DNA from: Cellvibrio sp. OA-2007
GTDB taxonomy: Bacteria > Pseudomonadota > Gammaproteobacteria > Pseudomonadales > Cellvibrionaceae
Assembly: GCF_000953825.1 (NCBI RefSeq)
Contig: NZ_BBUL01000020.1
Location: forward strand, 124,001 to 188,000
Length of the DNA stretch: 64,000 bases
Reading direction: 5' to 3'
In this document: positions 7,795 to 16,608 of the stretch, piece after piece
Layout of the letters: every line of letters begins with the position of its first letter
How positions within the stretch are numbered: position 1 is the first letter of the stretch
Program-made: the position numbers and the translations under genes
Notes under the pieces: generated by a model
Seen by the model: only the letters and a program-made list of their open reading frames with translations
Databases searched by the model: none
Told to the model about the DNA's origin: nothing

Positions 7795-9587
7795 TAAAAT
7801 AACTTCCCTTGTTCTGTATTTTTAATAGTTTTGTCTTTACCTAAAATAGTTGACAGCTTTCTGGCTTTAGAAGCCCTTAACGGTAACCCTAGCTTGGGTG
7901 CCAAAAGATAAGAAACTCTAAATCTTTTATCCTTTAAATCATCATAGTCTTCAATGTCACCTCCTTGAGTCATGGATATCAAGGCACCATAATTTAAAGC
8001 AATTTTAAGAGCATTAATCACATCTGGAAGCTCGTTTTTATCGACCTCAAAAGAAAGATATGGATCTTCATTAAAGGCTTCGTTGACAACATTTTCTTTT
8101 AGGCATTCACCGATGGATTGTATTAGCTGACTCGGAGATCGACTCGTTGAAATGCCCAAATTATCTTTAAGTGCGGCGGTTTTTAGCATTGCCCAGTAAG
8201 TTTTGCTGGATTCTGTAACTTGTTGTGCCTGAGCGGCCCGGCTTATTGGAAGTTCTTTTGGATTATTCACCAATGTATTTAACGTCAATATCAGCCAGCG
8301 TGGATTTCCCTCACTAATAGCCGCAATCGCCTGCCAGCCAGCATATAATGTTTCCAATGATTTTCTGGTACGAGTATTTCCTTGTTCATTGCGAAATTCA
8401 TTTCTGTAGGCCACGATAGGAGCTACCTTTCGTAACCAATCATCCGGTTTTCTTTTAAGATTTTTTACATCCTTATAGTCCATTCCTTTCTTTTCCATAT
8501 ATTCACGGAATGTCGCATCCTTGTCGCCGAGTTCCTCAAAAACGTCACCCCACTTTTCACCCCATTCGAGTGTCGAATTTTCTAAAAAGGGAGTTTCACC
8601 AAAAAGCGCAAGCGGGGTATTTTTATATTTCGCTTTAATAAAATGAGAGAAAAATTCTTGAATCTCATTTTTCGATTTGTGCCAAAGTTCAATGATATTG
8701 TAATCATTATTTTTTGAGCTTTTTATATTTCGCTCGCTACCGCTTCGTACATGCTTTAAATATCCTCGGCACGGAATCAGTGCAATTTTATAAATAAATT
8801 TTTTACTACTTGATCGCAAGTCGCTAAGTACGTCATTTTGCAGGGCTTCAGGTGCTATCTCAAACTCATCAAGAAGAAGGGCCCACTTGTGGTTAGCGGG
8901 CCTATCAAGGGCCGAATCAAAAAGCCCTAACATCATGTCAAATGTATTTTTAAACTTTATGGTGAGATAAGGATATTGATCAAAAATCTCATTTTCTGTC
9001 ATTTGATATCCATGAGATAGCTTATAGGCAAGAGATCCAATTTCTTGCTGCCTTTTTTCTAATGAAAATTTTAGTGATTCTAGCGATATACCATTCATCT
9101 GAATTAGCAAAATATTTGCTATTTCTTTTATACTTTTGATTAAAGATATTTTTAATGATTTTAATGCATCACTTCCTAAAGAACTTGATTTTAATTGATA
9201 GGAATTGATAAATGCTTCTGTCGCTGAAACAAATATACATGTATTAAATGCTGATATTGCTAATGTTTCAGCCGCGTTGGTTGAAATATTTAATTTTGAT
9301 AGAGAGCTAATGATTTCCGCCCAAACTTTATCTCCACCAACGTAAATCCCCTCATAAGGAAAAGACTCTCGAAAGAGTGAAGCATTTTCCCCATTCCAGT
9401 ATGGAAGTGCATCATTAGCCAACATGCGCAGAATGGTTGTCTTCCCACTTCCTCGTGGCCCAAGAATAACGCTGTGACCATTTACTAGAGATGCCTTAAA
9501 CGGTTCCGAAGGAACAAATTCCTTAATCAAATCTGCAGTCTTTTGATGTTTTGCGTTGAACTCTTTTAGTATTACTTCTTCATTCAT
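7794..9587 (-). CDS. P-loop AAA-type ATPase of candidate defence operon (597 aa)
   Basis: Walker A G-P-R-G-S-G-K-T-T lies near residue 43 and Walker B L-L-L-D-E-F-E near residue 237. The N-terminus (F-N-A-K-H at residues 10-14, then V-P-S) recalls, from memory, proteins named ORC-CDC6 family AAA ATPases, often found in phage-defence contexts. The large C-terminal part is helical and may contain a winged helix near the end. ATG 9587 is preferred because GTGAGG lies 6-7 bases upstream; the frame is open from a GTG at 9599. It overlaps the phosphoesterase gene upstream and couples by TAATG to the gene downstream, so all three are probably made together. Confidence 0.85.
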   Translation of the reverse strand: MNEEVILKEFNAKHQKTADLIKEFVPSEPFKASLVNGHSVILGPRGSGKTTILRMLANDALPYWNGENASLFRESFPYEGIYVGGDKVWAEIISSLSKLNISTNAAETLAISAFNTCIFVSATEAFINSYQLKSSSLGSDALKSLKISLIKSIKEIANILLIQMNGISLESLKFSLEKRQQEIGSLAYKLSHGYQMTENEIFDQYPYLTIKFKNTFDMMLGLFDSALDRPANHKWALLLDEFEIAPEALQNDVLSDLRSSSKKFIYKIALIPCRGYLKHVRSGSERNIKSSKNNDYNIIELWHKSKNEIQEFFSHFIKAKYKNTPLALFGETPFLENSTLEWGEKWGDVFEELGDKDATFREYMEKKGMDYKDVKNLKRKPDDWLRKVAPIVAYRNEFRNEQGNTRTRKSLETLYAGWQAIAAISEGNPRWLILTLNTLVNNPKELPISRAAQAQQVTESSKTYWAMLKTAALKDNLGISTSRSPSQLIQSIGECLKENVVNEAFNEDPYLSFEVDKNELPDVINALKIALNYGALISMTQGGDIEDYDDLKDKRFRVSYLLAPKLGLPLRASKARKLSTILGKDKTIKNTEQGKLF

Positions 9588-10836
9588 CATAGGCCTCACT
9601 TTTAAGTGATAGCATAGTTATTTTTTCATTTTCATCGTATTCCATAGCAACCCCCAAATCACTTAGGTAATCACATAATTCATCGAGATCTTGAGGTGTA
9701 ATATTACAGACGCGAGGGACTTTAGTTTTTATACTTTCCCAATTGCAAAAATATTCTTCTTTAATTATTTCTGTAATTTCTTGTGCTACTTTATATGTAT
9801 CTTTTTCACCAAATCCTGTATCACTGAATAGCCCATCCAATCTACTGTCTGCTTTTTTAAAGGAATTCATTTCTGTCCAATTCCAAACATTTATTTTTCC
9901 CTTGAGTGAAAATGGTCTTTGATGTAATTCAACATCAAGGATATAAAATTGATTTCTGAAACCTTTCCCAAGTTTTATGTGGGCAGACAATGTTCCGGCA
10001 GAAAAGACGATGGGGCATCGGGTCCCGCGATTACTTTGTGCATAAACAATCCGTCCTTCATGTTTATGACCATGAATTATTAACCAGGCTCCATGTTCAT
10101 TTAATGCAGCCAATAGTTGATCGCCTTTGGCCATGAAGTCAAAATCATTTCCTTGATTTTGAGTGTGTAATATAGGGTGGTGATGGCATAGGAAAATATT
10201 TATTTTGGGGTCAGAAGAACAATTTTTTAATTCTTCTTTGAGCCAATTAATTGCTGATTCCGCAGCTCTGCCACGCTGGTAATCATCTGAGTTGGATGTG
10301 TGGCGAGCGCAACTATTAAAAACGACTAATCGGAAATGCTCAAATTCATCAATAAATAAATAATCTGCACCAAAATAATGCACTCGTTCGGAGTGAGGAA
10401 TTTTTTTATTGCGCGGATAGAAAACGGGGTAAGGTGGCGAAAGTTGCTTTAGATTTTCAAAGTAATCAGTGGGATTATTTAACGCCTCCAGAGAGGTTTT
10501 ATATTTGACCTCTCTGGAGCATACATCATGATTACCCGTAGCGCAGGCCACAACTTGAGCTTCTAATTTCTGGCCAAGCTCCGTAAGACAGTTCCATGCC
10601 TTAACTAAACCTGTCTTATCGGCGTATGTAGTGATATCTCCGGGACAAAGAAGGAGATCAGCCGAAATTTGTTCTTTTTCTATTAGCCGTAATAAGTCAT
10701 CCCATAAGGATGATGAGAAACCTCCACAAGGTTTTAACGTCAACCAAGACGGCTTTGTTGTCCCTGCTTTGGCTTCGTCAATAAAGTGTAAGTCACTACA
10801 AACGGCGATTTTTATATGAGTTATTTTTGAGTCCAT
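9580..10836 (-). CDS. Calcineurin-like metallophosphoesterase of candidate defence operon (418 aa)
   Basis: All signature metal-binding motifs of the calcineurin-like phosphoesterase superfamily are present: S-D-L-H (14-17), G-D (66-67), G-N-H-D (101-104), H-H-H (218-220) and G-H-K-H (256-259). The enzyme is therefore probably an active two-metal phosphoesterase or nuclease. The C-terminal 100 residues form an extra domain not typical of the core fold. No signal peptide, so it is cytoplasmic. It lies 15 bp after the adenine methylase gene and overlaps the ATPase gene by a few bases. In defence systems such enzymes can act as nucleases; the substrate here is unknown. Confidence 0.88.
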   Translation of the reverse strand: MDSKITHIKIAVCSDLHFIDEAKAGTTKPSWLTLKPCGGFSSSLWDDLLRLIEKEQISADLLLCPGDITTYADKTGLVKAWNCLTELGQKLEAQVVACATGNHDVCSREVKYKTSLEALNNPTDYFENLKQLSPPYPVFYPRNKKIPHSERVHYFGADYLFIDEFEHFRLVVFNSCARHTSNSDDYQRGRAAESAINWLKEELKNCSSDPKINIFLCHHHPILHTQNQGNDFDFMAKGDQLLAALNEHGAWLIIHGHKHEGRIVYAQSNRGTRCPIVFSAGTLSAHIKLGKGFRNQFYILDVELHQRPFSLKGKINVWNWTEMNSFKKADSRLDGLFSDTGFGEKDTYKVAQEITEIIKEEYFCNWESIKTKVPRVCNITPQDLDELCDYLSDLGVAMEYDENEKITMLSLKSEAYDE

Positions 10837-10851
10837 TTCACAACTTTTAAA

Positions 10852-11733
10852 TTAATAGTTCTTTATCAAAAGTTCACCAACTTTTGTCCTTTGCGTTGTA
10901 TCGCTTGAAACACTTCTTACAACAGACACATTTTTAACATTCCAGCCGGGCAGCTTACCAATCACATGCTCGTCGCATCGATATGAAAGTAAAATCTTTA
11001 CTCCACGTCTAGTAGCTCTTTGCATGGACTCCAACAGCCGATCAAGATGAGAGTCATCGAAATTTCCGGATCCGTATTCACCTCTGTCACGCTTATTACG
11101 ATCTAAATAAGGGGGATCAAGATATATAAAGTCATCTTTTGTGGCTACGTCAATGATCGGTTCAAAATTAGAGCATAGCACCTCTACACCTTTCAACCGA
11201 TTTGAAAAAGCTTTAATAAGTTCAAACTCTGGAATACCTAAATTTCCAAGTCCTCGTGAAACGTTGAACTGTCCTTCTAAATTTGTACGAAATACCCCAT
11301 TGAAACAATATCGATTCAGATACCAAAAGCGGGCCGCTTTTTCTAATGAGCTCAATGTATCAGGGTTTAGGGAACGCAACTCATAATAGAAGCTTTCTGC
11401 GCTTGGCATTTGACAGACCGCATCCCATAATTTTTTGGGATGATTTTTTATTGCCTTATAAAGATGTATTAGGTCAGTGTTTATATCTGACAGAATTGCT
11501 CCTTTAGGCGACAGCGACAAAAAATATGCGGCCGAACCTGCAAACGGCTCAAAGTATGTTTTATAAGTATTCGGTTTCGCTTCCAGCAAGGCCGGTAATA
11601 GGCGTCGCTTGCTACCCGCCCAACGTATAACCGACGTCGCCCCTGGGACACCCTTTATATAAGCACTTTTTTCCAAAGACCTGTAAGACGGTAGCTCTGG
11701 AATTGTTGTTTGAATAGCCTCTAACCTTCTCAT
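10852..11733 (-). CDS. DNA adenine methyltransferase, Dam (D12 class) type (293 aa)
   Basis: R-W-A-G-S-K (37-42), F-E-P-F-A-G-S (61-67, the AdoMet-binding motif) and D-P-P-Y (206-209, the catalytic motif) identify an N6-adenine methylase of the Dam/DpnM (D12) family. The usual family length is 260-300 aa. The ATG directly follows the stop codon of the Xre regulator gene (TAAATG). No adjacent restriction endonuclease is recognisable; the phosphoesterase and ATPase genes follow instead. It may therefore protect host DNA from an unusual partner nuclease, or act as the self-marker of this system. The recognition sequence cannot be read from the protein. Confidence 0.9.
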   Translation of the reverse strand: MRRLEAIQTTIPELPSYRSLEKSAYIKGVPGATSVIRWAGSKRRLLPALLEAKPNTYKTYFEPFAGSAAYFLSLSPKGAILSDINTDLIHLYKAIKNHPKKLWDAVCQMPSAESFYYELRSLNPDTLSSLEKAARFWYLNRYCFNGVFRTNLEGQFNVSRGLGNLGIPEFELIKAFSNRLKGVEVLCSNFEPIIDVATKDDFIYLDPPYLDRNKRDRGEYGSGNFDDSHLDRLLESMQRATRRGVKILLSYRCDEHVIGKLPGWNVKNVSVVRSVSSDTTQRTKVGELLIKNY

Positions 11734-12051
11734 TTAAATCCCTGCCGTTGCCTTAAGTATTTCCTGAATTTTTCTTGCCCTTGACGGGCTTCTTTGAACT
11801 GCAAGATTTATCGCCGCTATAAACGACTCATCCTTTAAAGGGTCGTAGCCCGCATCGTCAATTAAATATGGGCTTACTAATACATAATTGCATATTTTTA
11901 TAAATGCAGGGCTGATTCTCTTGCCGTTAATTACGCGTGAGATTTGACCCTGACTTAGACCGGCGTATGTTTCCATATCTTCTTGTTTTATATGCTTTTT
12001 TTTCAATGCTAGCTTAATATCGCTGCGTATATCATCGATTTTACGGTACAT
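11734..12051 (-). CDS. Xre-family transcriptional regulator of candidate defence operon (105 aa)
   Basis: A Cro/C1-type helix-turn-helix is visible (I-K-Q-E-D-M-E-T-Y-A-G-L-S-Q-G-Q-I-S-R-V-I-N-G), followed by a short helical C-terminus. ATG 12051 is chosen because GAGGTGG precedes it closely; the open frame starts 11 codons earlier at 12084 inside AT-rich promoter-like sequence. It is the first gene of a five-gene unit with no gaps larger than 15 bp. It probably controls the operon through the inverted repeat at 12066-12093, like the C-proteins of restriction-modification systems. Confidence 0.82.
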   Translation of the reverse strand: MYRKIDDIRSDIKLALKKKHIKQEDMETYAGLSQGQISRVINGKRISPAFIKICNYVLVSPYLIDDAGYDPLKDESFIAAINLAVQRSPSRARKIQEILKATAGI

Positions 12052-12065
12052 TGACCACCTCACAA

Positions 12066-12093
12066 TCAAAATACATAAATACATATATTTTGA
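12066..12093. promoter_or_regulatory. Inverted repeat, candidate operator of the defence operon
   Basis: TCAAAATA (12066-12073) and TATTTTGA (12086-12093) are perfect 8-bp inverted repeats separated by 12 AT-rich bases, just upstream of the Xre gene start. The position fits autoregulation by the Xre protein. Confidence 0.45.
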
Positions 12094-13186
12094 ATACTAA
12101 TTAATCGTTCGATAGTTGTAAAGGCGTAAATACGACTCAATGGAGCCCTCTAAAACTGGGAATAAGAGCGTTGCCGATGAGGAAGTGACAAAATTGGTAT
12201 TTTCTGGGGGAAGCCTTGGATCGTAGTCCGTTGGCGGTCGTGGTTTATTGCATTGGGCGTTATTAGCAAGGCTCAGCGAGATGAGCATTGAGTTGATCGG
12301 CTTGATCAGGAAGAGCTAGTGCTTGTTTGGGGCCTGGAGTCAACGTAACGATATTGAGCCCTGCTAATCCTTTTGCTCTTGCTGCCGACCTTGAGCTTCT
12401 TCAGGGCGACAATCTTACGTGTTGGTGTTCTCGGTAAAATGAATTGTTTAATCGCCTGTGACGATGACTCTCTGAAGGACAAGCTTTTGAAATGGTGTGT
12501 GGGTCAACTGCTGAAAATTGAAATATGGAGATAGGAGCAGACTACGATTCGCCAGCATTTACTATAAGTCAGTTAAATCAAGCCGAAGTTAGCTAAAGTT
12601 GCCCTTCATCAATTTCTGGTGTTCAATATTTTCCGTTGTTCATGCGGCATGAAAAGAATCGATTTGCGCACCTAATTTTAGTTTAATAATTAGAGCGGGT
12701 AAGCTGGGCAACGTTCTCGCTCCTAAGGCCTTTAAGGCCAATCCATTAAGGCAACTCATGCAACATTTAGCGGTAAGGCTCCGGGCCCTAGTTAGCAAGC
12801 TAGCTTCTTTCTTCATAAACGACATTGTTTGTAATGCGACCACTAGCTTCATCACCGCGAATACATTGTCTGCGGGGTTGGGCTGTGTCAAAACAATCAG
12901 GATATGGTTGGGGCAATGGTAGTGACAAATTGATGCGAGCTTAATTAATTATATGTAGGTAACCAGAACCGAACCTGTGTTGTACTCGTATCAACCGTTT
13001 CAAAAAATACATCGACATCTATGCTTCTACTATGCATTTCGAACTTGCCGCAGTAGCTGCCTATTCATTTCCCCATTTTCCGATAGAGTAATTGTAGCTA
13101 GCTCCCCTAAACAGCTACCAAGCTAAGCGGGTGTGTTGCTAGCATGGGGTATATTTTATTTGTTGTTGATCATGAGGTGACTTCTT
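12094..13186. other. Long non-coding stretch (about 1.1 kb)
   Basis: No gene is supported here. A minus-strand open frame at 12097-12288 ends with a segment vaguely like the C-terminus of IS481/IS3-type transposases (Y-L-R-L-Y-N-Y), which could be a decayed fragment. Another at 12640-12891 has no recognisable family. The last 150 bp (from 13043) repeat the leader seen at 564-591 and lead into the small ORF at 13187. Confidence 0.4.
13043..13070 (+). repeat. Leader repeat, copy 2
   Basis: 24 of 28 bases match 564-591. It lies 117 bp upstream of the small ORF at 13187. Confidence 0.5.
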
Positions 13187-13384
13187 ATGGGTTCTAATAT
13201 GGATCAAGAAATTGAAGCGCTTTTCGCTCGCATTCAGTCACCTCAGACGGCCAGACGCTTCAAGCTCTTGCGTTCTGCGACGACCGAAGAGTTAGCTCGA
13301 ACATTTAGACCTGAAAAGACCGAACTTCCCAAACAGGAAGAACTGTTAGGTTTTCTGTCTGACTCAAAACTTCAGACCCCATAG
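13187..13384 (+). CDS. Small hypothetical protein (65 aa), paralogue of the 875 ORF
   Basis: A good ribosome-binding site (GAGGTGA) precedes the ATG. Residues 7-41 match the 72-aa protein at 875-1093, sharing the A/E-L-F-x-R-I-x-S-P-Q-T core, the R-F-K-x-L-R-x-A-T-T-E segment and T-F-(K/R)-P. The protein is charged, probably helical and soluble. No downstream partner overlaps this copy; the next gene starts 174 bp later. Function unknown. Confidence 0.65.
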   Translation: MGSNMDQEIEALFARIQSPQTARRFKLLRSATTEELARTFRPEKTELPKQEELLGFLSDSKLQTP

Positions 13385-13558
13385 CGAGTTCCGGTAAATA
13401 CCTCTTCGACTTCGGTCTGGTGTTACATGCATGATCCCAATTGATCACCTCAAAGCAATACCGCCAATTCTGCATCATGATGCGTTAGCACTATCCCTCT
13501 CAGTTCATGATCTGCAAAACCTATAGTTACCATATAACTTTAACGTGAGCTGGATGTT

Positions 13559-14086
13559 ATGGATACAAATGGAATGGCGCAAATGATTGTGGATAGCGTG
13601 AGCTTTGCCAAGCGTGCCCACATCGACTTACCAAATTCTCCCGATGACGCAATCCGTTTTCATGATCGCACCACTCCCTATATCGTGCATCCTATCTGGT
13701 GCGCCATGACTATCATGACTGAAACGATTCTGGATGAGGGATTGCGACTGAAAGGATGCCAAGCGCTGATGTGGCACGATGTGCTGGAAGATACCTGTGC
13801 GGAACTGCCAATTGATACGAGCGACGAGGTTCGGCAACTTATTCATGATATGTCCTCTGCAAATTTTGCCGTCGAAGTAAATTTAGTGTGGGAAAAATCA
13901 AAAGAGGTTAGGCTGCTGAAGCTTTACGATAAAACTTCCAACTTATTAGATGCTTCGCATTTCTCGAAAGAGAAGTGGAATAACTACGTCAAATTCACAC
14001 AATTATTAATTAATGATGTTGAAAATAACTTTGGCCAACTAAACATTATAAAGATTGCGCGAGCAATAGCGGTTTCTAGACTTTAG
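13559..14086 (+). CDS. HD-domain protein related to RelA/SpoT-type hydrolases (175 aa)
   Basis: The sequence shows F-A-K-R-A-H near residue 17, R-F-H-D-R-x-x-P-Y-I-V-H-P near 33-45, W-H-D-V-L-E-D-T near 73-80, and a later L-x-K-L-Y-D-K-T-S-N-L segment. This order (H, HP, HD-ED, K-D-K-x-N) is that of the HD hydrolase domain of SpoT/RelA and small alarmone hydrolases, but only the hydrolase part is present. Possible activity is Mn-dependent hydrolysis of (p)ppGpp-like nucleotides; this is inference. It is shorter than the full SpoT HD region. It may be a defence or stress-response gene in the cargo. Confidence 0.65.
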   Translation: MDTNGMAQMIVDSVSFAKRAHIDLPNSPDDAIRFHDRTTPYIVHPIWCAMTIMTETILDEGLRLKGCQALMWHDVLEDTCAELPIDTSDEVRQLIHDMSSANFAVEVNLVWEKSKEVRLLKLYDKTSNLLDASHFSKEKWNNYVKFTQLLINDVENNFGQLNIIKIARAIAVSRL

Positions 14087-14208
14087 CTTCGGAAAATTAA
14101 TTGGCAGCGACCAACTAGTAGTTCGCTGCACAGGTCGCACGCATGTGTCCGTACCAATTAAATTCTACTCATTTCTGTAGTGTATGATAGACACCACGTT
14201 GCTACGTG

Positions 14209-15342
14209 TTAGCCAACTATTTCCTTCCAATTGTCCGTTAAAATTCGGCCGACCTGTTTAATTTCGTCCTCCGTTGTTGATATCCCTACTGACAATCTTA
14301 CTGAACCGCGCGCGCGGTCAGCAGATGCACCTATCGCCGCCAATACTCCGCTGATTGCATCGCCATGTGAATGGCAGGCTGATCCTACTGACGCAGCGAT
14401 CTGGTCCGCTGCACTTTCAAGAAGTGCCCGGCCACTAACACCGGGAAACGAAATATTTAGTGTGTTAGGAAGTCTATGCTCTGGATGGCCATTCAAAATG
14501 ATTCCGGGAATACCTGCTTGTAATCGGCTGAGTAATTCGTCGCGTAATTGTTTTAAATAAGGTTCAGCCTCCGGTAGCCGTGCGGCAGCTAAACGCGCAG
14601 CTTCGCCCAGTGCTGCAACTGCAATAACATTTTCTGTTCCCGGTCGAAGACTGCGCTCGTGACCTGCGCCATACATGATCGGGTTAATAGGTGTGCCTTC
14701 ACGCACATACAACGCTCCCACACCTTTTGGGGCATAAAATTTATGGCCTGCAATGGTTAATGCATCAACCCCCAATTCGTTCACATCGACTTTCACTTTG
14801 CCAATGGATTGAGCAGCATCTACATGCAGCAGTACGTCCCGCGCCCGCGCGATCCGAGCGATATCGGAAATGGGCTGGATGGTTCCAATTTCATTATTGG
14901 AATGCATGATGCTGATCAGCGCGGTATCCGGGCGGATGTGGCTCGCAAGTACTTCAAGATTGATTAATCCATTGGCATCAACTGGCAATACCGTAAGATC
15001 CCAACCTTCCCGTTGTAATTGCAAACAGGGCTGCATAACGGCTGGATGTTCAATTGCGCTGGTGATGATATGTTTTTTATTTACGTTGGCGCGCGCCATT
15101 CCGAGGATCGCAAGATTATTGGACTCGGTGGCGCAGCCAGTAAAAATAAGTTCTGCTGGATTGGCAGTAATTAGTTGCGCAACCTGCGCACGTGCAAGCT
15201 GAACCAATTCATTGGCGCGACGACCGTAGGCGTGACTGGAGGACGGGTTTCCAAATTCAGCCAGGCACTGAGTGATCAGGCTGATCACCTCTGGCGCAAT
15301 AGGTGTTGTTGCGTTGTAGTCGAGATAAATGGGTGTGGTCAT
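14209..15342 (-). CDS. PLP-dependent cysteine desulfurase / selenocysteine lyase-like (377 aa)
   Basis: This is a class-V aminotransferase fold enzyme of the NifS/IscS family: N-terminal Y-L-D-Y-N-A-T-T-P, the PLP lysine in A-G-H-K (Lys201) and the catalytic cysteine in S-V-G-S-A-C-H-S (Cys323). The short loop A-C-H-S-x-G-D around the cysteine resembles mammalian selenocysteine lyase (A-C-H-S-D-H-G-D) as I recall it, more than the longer IscS loop. It releases sulfane sulfur, or selenium, from cysteine or selenocysteine. It is the last gene of a minus-strand operon, 21 bp after the outer-membrane protein gene, and shares the region with sulfur-handling genes on the other strand. Confidence 0.88.
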   Translation of the reverse strand: MTTPIYLDYNATTPIAPEVISLITQCLAEFGNPSSSHAYGRRANELVQLARAQVAQLITANPAELIFTGCATESNNLAILGMARANVNKKHIITSAIEHPAVMQPCLQLQREGWDLTVLPVDANGLINLEVLASHIRPDTALISIMHSNNEIGTIQPISDIARIARARDVLLHVDAAQSIGKVKVDVNELGVDALTIAGHKFYAPKGVGALYVREGTPINPIMYGAGHERSLRPGTENVIAVAALGEAARLAAARLPEAEPYLKQLRDELLSRLQAGIPGIILNGHPEHRLPNTLNISFPGVSGRALLESAADQIAASVGSACHSHGDAISGVLAAIGASADRARGSVRLSVGISTTEDEIKQVGRILTDNWKEIVG

Positions 15343-15363
15343 AGAATAAAACCCTATTGGTAA

Positions 15364-16608
15364 TCAGTAGGCAAGGCGCAGTGTTAAATAGAGGTTGTCG
15401 TTACGATCAAACGCACCGAACATGCCTTGCGAATTTCCTGAAAAAACATTTGTTCCGATTTCGCCCCAAAGATTATCGTTAAACGCATATCTGAGTGTGG
15501 ATTGTAAAAATCGGTCAGATTCGCTCAGCCCCCAATAACTAAATACATTAACCGTTAACGTTTGGTGCATGAGGAATTGTGTGAATCGTAGCGTAGCAAC
15601 CCTGTTCAACTCCGCCGATATTGCCGAAGCCGATGACGCGGCGGCTCGGTATGCGGAATAGTTTTCCATGTGCTCAATATAAAATTGCACACCCAGTGTG
15701 GAGTCTTTCCAAAGCTGCCGATTGTAACCGCTCAATAGGCGGATCTGGCTATTTTGAATGAAGGGATTTGAACCAGATACATCATCACGTGAATCGTAGT
15801 AACCCGCTTCAAGATTCAATACACCGTTTTTAATTTGCCCTGTAACACTTGCACCGTAGGTGTTCATGCGTGGGTAGAAAACGTTGGTTCCCGGCGCTGC
15901 AATGGCCGGTTGATACGCTGCTCTGCGCCAATAACCTCTTGATACATAACCGCTGACATCCCACCCTGAAAAGGAACGAGAAAGTTTTCCGGCGTATTCC
16001 AAATCATCATCATTCGATTCACTTGTAATCGGAGGCGCTAATAAGGGGAATTGCATTTCAAAGCGTCGCATCTCCGGCAAATGATCCTCATCGAAGCGCG
16101 CGATAACTGTTTCAATCGTTGTATTGCCAGGATAGAAATCAAACTTGATCGCATCGGTTGGACGTTTGAGGAAGTCCATTGGCATTCCACCAAAAAAAGC
16201 ATTCCAATCTTTGGCGAACACATCGTTGATAAACAGCATATCACCTGTGCCCCAAGTGATCATTTGCCGCCCGGATCTTAAATGGATGGCGCCTTTTGTC
16301 CAATCCCAATAGAGTTCACGCGCCCGTGCACTGGTTTCGTCAAAGACGAAATCCTGAACCAGCTCCAGATTTGCAGTAAACGAATGCGCATTCTCATTGG
16401 TTGTATAATCTGCTTTTAGTTGTGCACGCAGTTCTGAAAATGGAATCTCACAATCACTGCTGTCACACGATTCAGTGTGCGCCCTGGCGGTGGTGTGAGA
16501 CTGTAAAATCCCATTCACCTCGGCGCTGACTTCCGGGTTAATAAGTATCAAGAGACTCATTGCCAAAATCGGTAACGATTTACTGTATACAAAATCCATG
16601 CGCGTCAT
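15364..16608 (-). CDS. Outer-membrane beta-barrel protein (414 aa)
   Basis: An N-terminal signal peptide (about residues 1-29, ending V-S-A) precedes a sequence of alternating amphipathic strands, ending in L-T-L-R-L-A-Y with an aromatic last residue, as in BAM-inserted barrels. The family resembles DUF1302-type or porin-like proteins that accompany RND/MMPL transporters. The W-G-T-G-D motif near residue 107 recurs in such proteins from memory. The ATG overlaps the stop of the LolA-like gene (ATGA). It probably forms the outer-membrane part of an export route with the two upstream genes. Confidence 0.75.
   Translation of the reverse strand: MTRMDFVYSKSLPILAMSLLILINPEVSAEVNGILQSHTTARAHTESCDSSDCEIPFSELRAQLKADYTTNENAHSFTANLELVQDFVFDETSARARELYWDWTKGAIHLRSGRQMITWGTGDMLFINDVFAKDWNAFFGGMPMDFLKRPTDAIKFDFYPGNTTIETVIARFDEDHLPEMRRFEMQFPLLAPPITSESNDDDLEYAGKLSRSFSGWDVSGYVSRGYWRRAAYQPAIAAPGTNVFYPRMNTYGASVTGQIKNGVLNLEAGYYDSRDDVSGSNPFIQNSQIRLLSGYNRQLWKDSTLGVQFYIEHMENYSAYRAAASSASAISAELNRVATLRFTQFLMHQTLTVNVFSYWGLSESDRFLQSTLRYAFNDNLWGEIGTNVFSGNSQGMFGAFDRNDNLYLTLRLAY

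Noticed and set aside
12097-12288. Minus-strand frame ending like an IS481/IS3 transposase C-terminus
   Set aside because: The similarity is limited to about eight residues; the remaining part matches nothing, so no pseudogene is called.
12640-12891. 83-codon minus-strand frame
   Set aside because: No recognisable motif or ribosome-binding site; it may be decayed sequence.
14209-15342. Housekeeping iscS or sufS
   Set aside because: No iscR, iscU or suf genes are nearby and the catalytic loop is not of the long IscS type.
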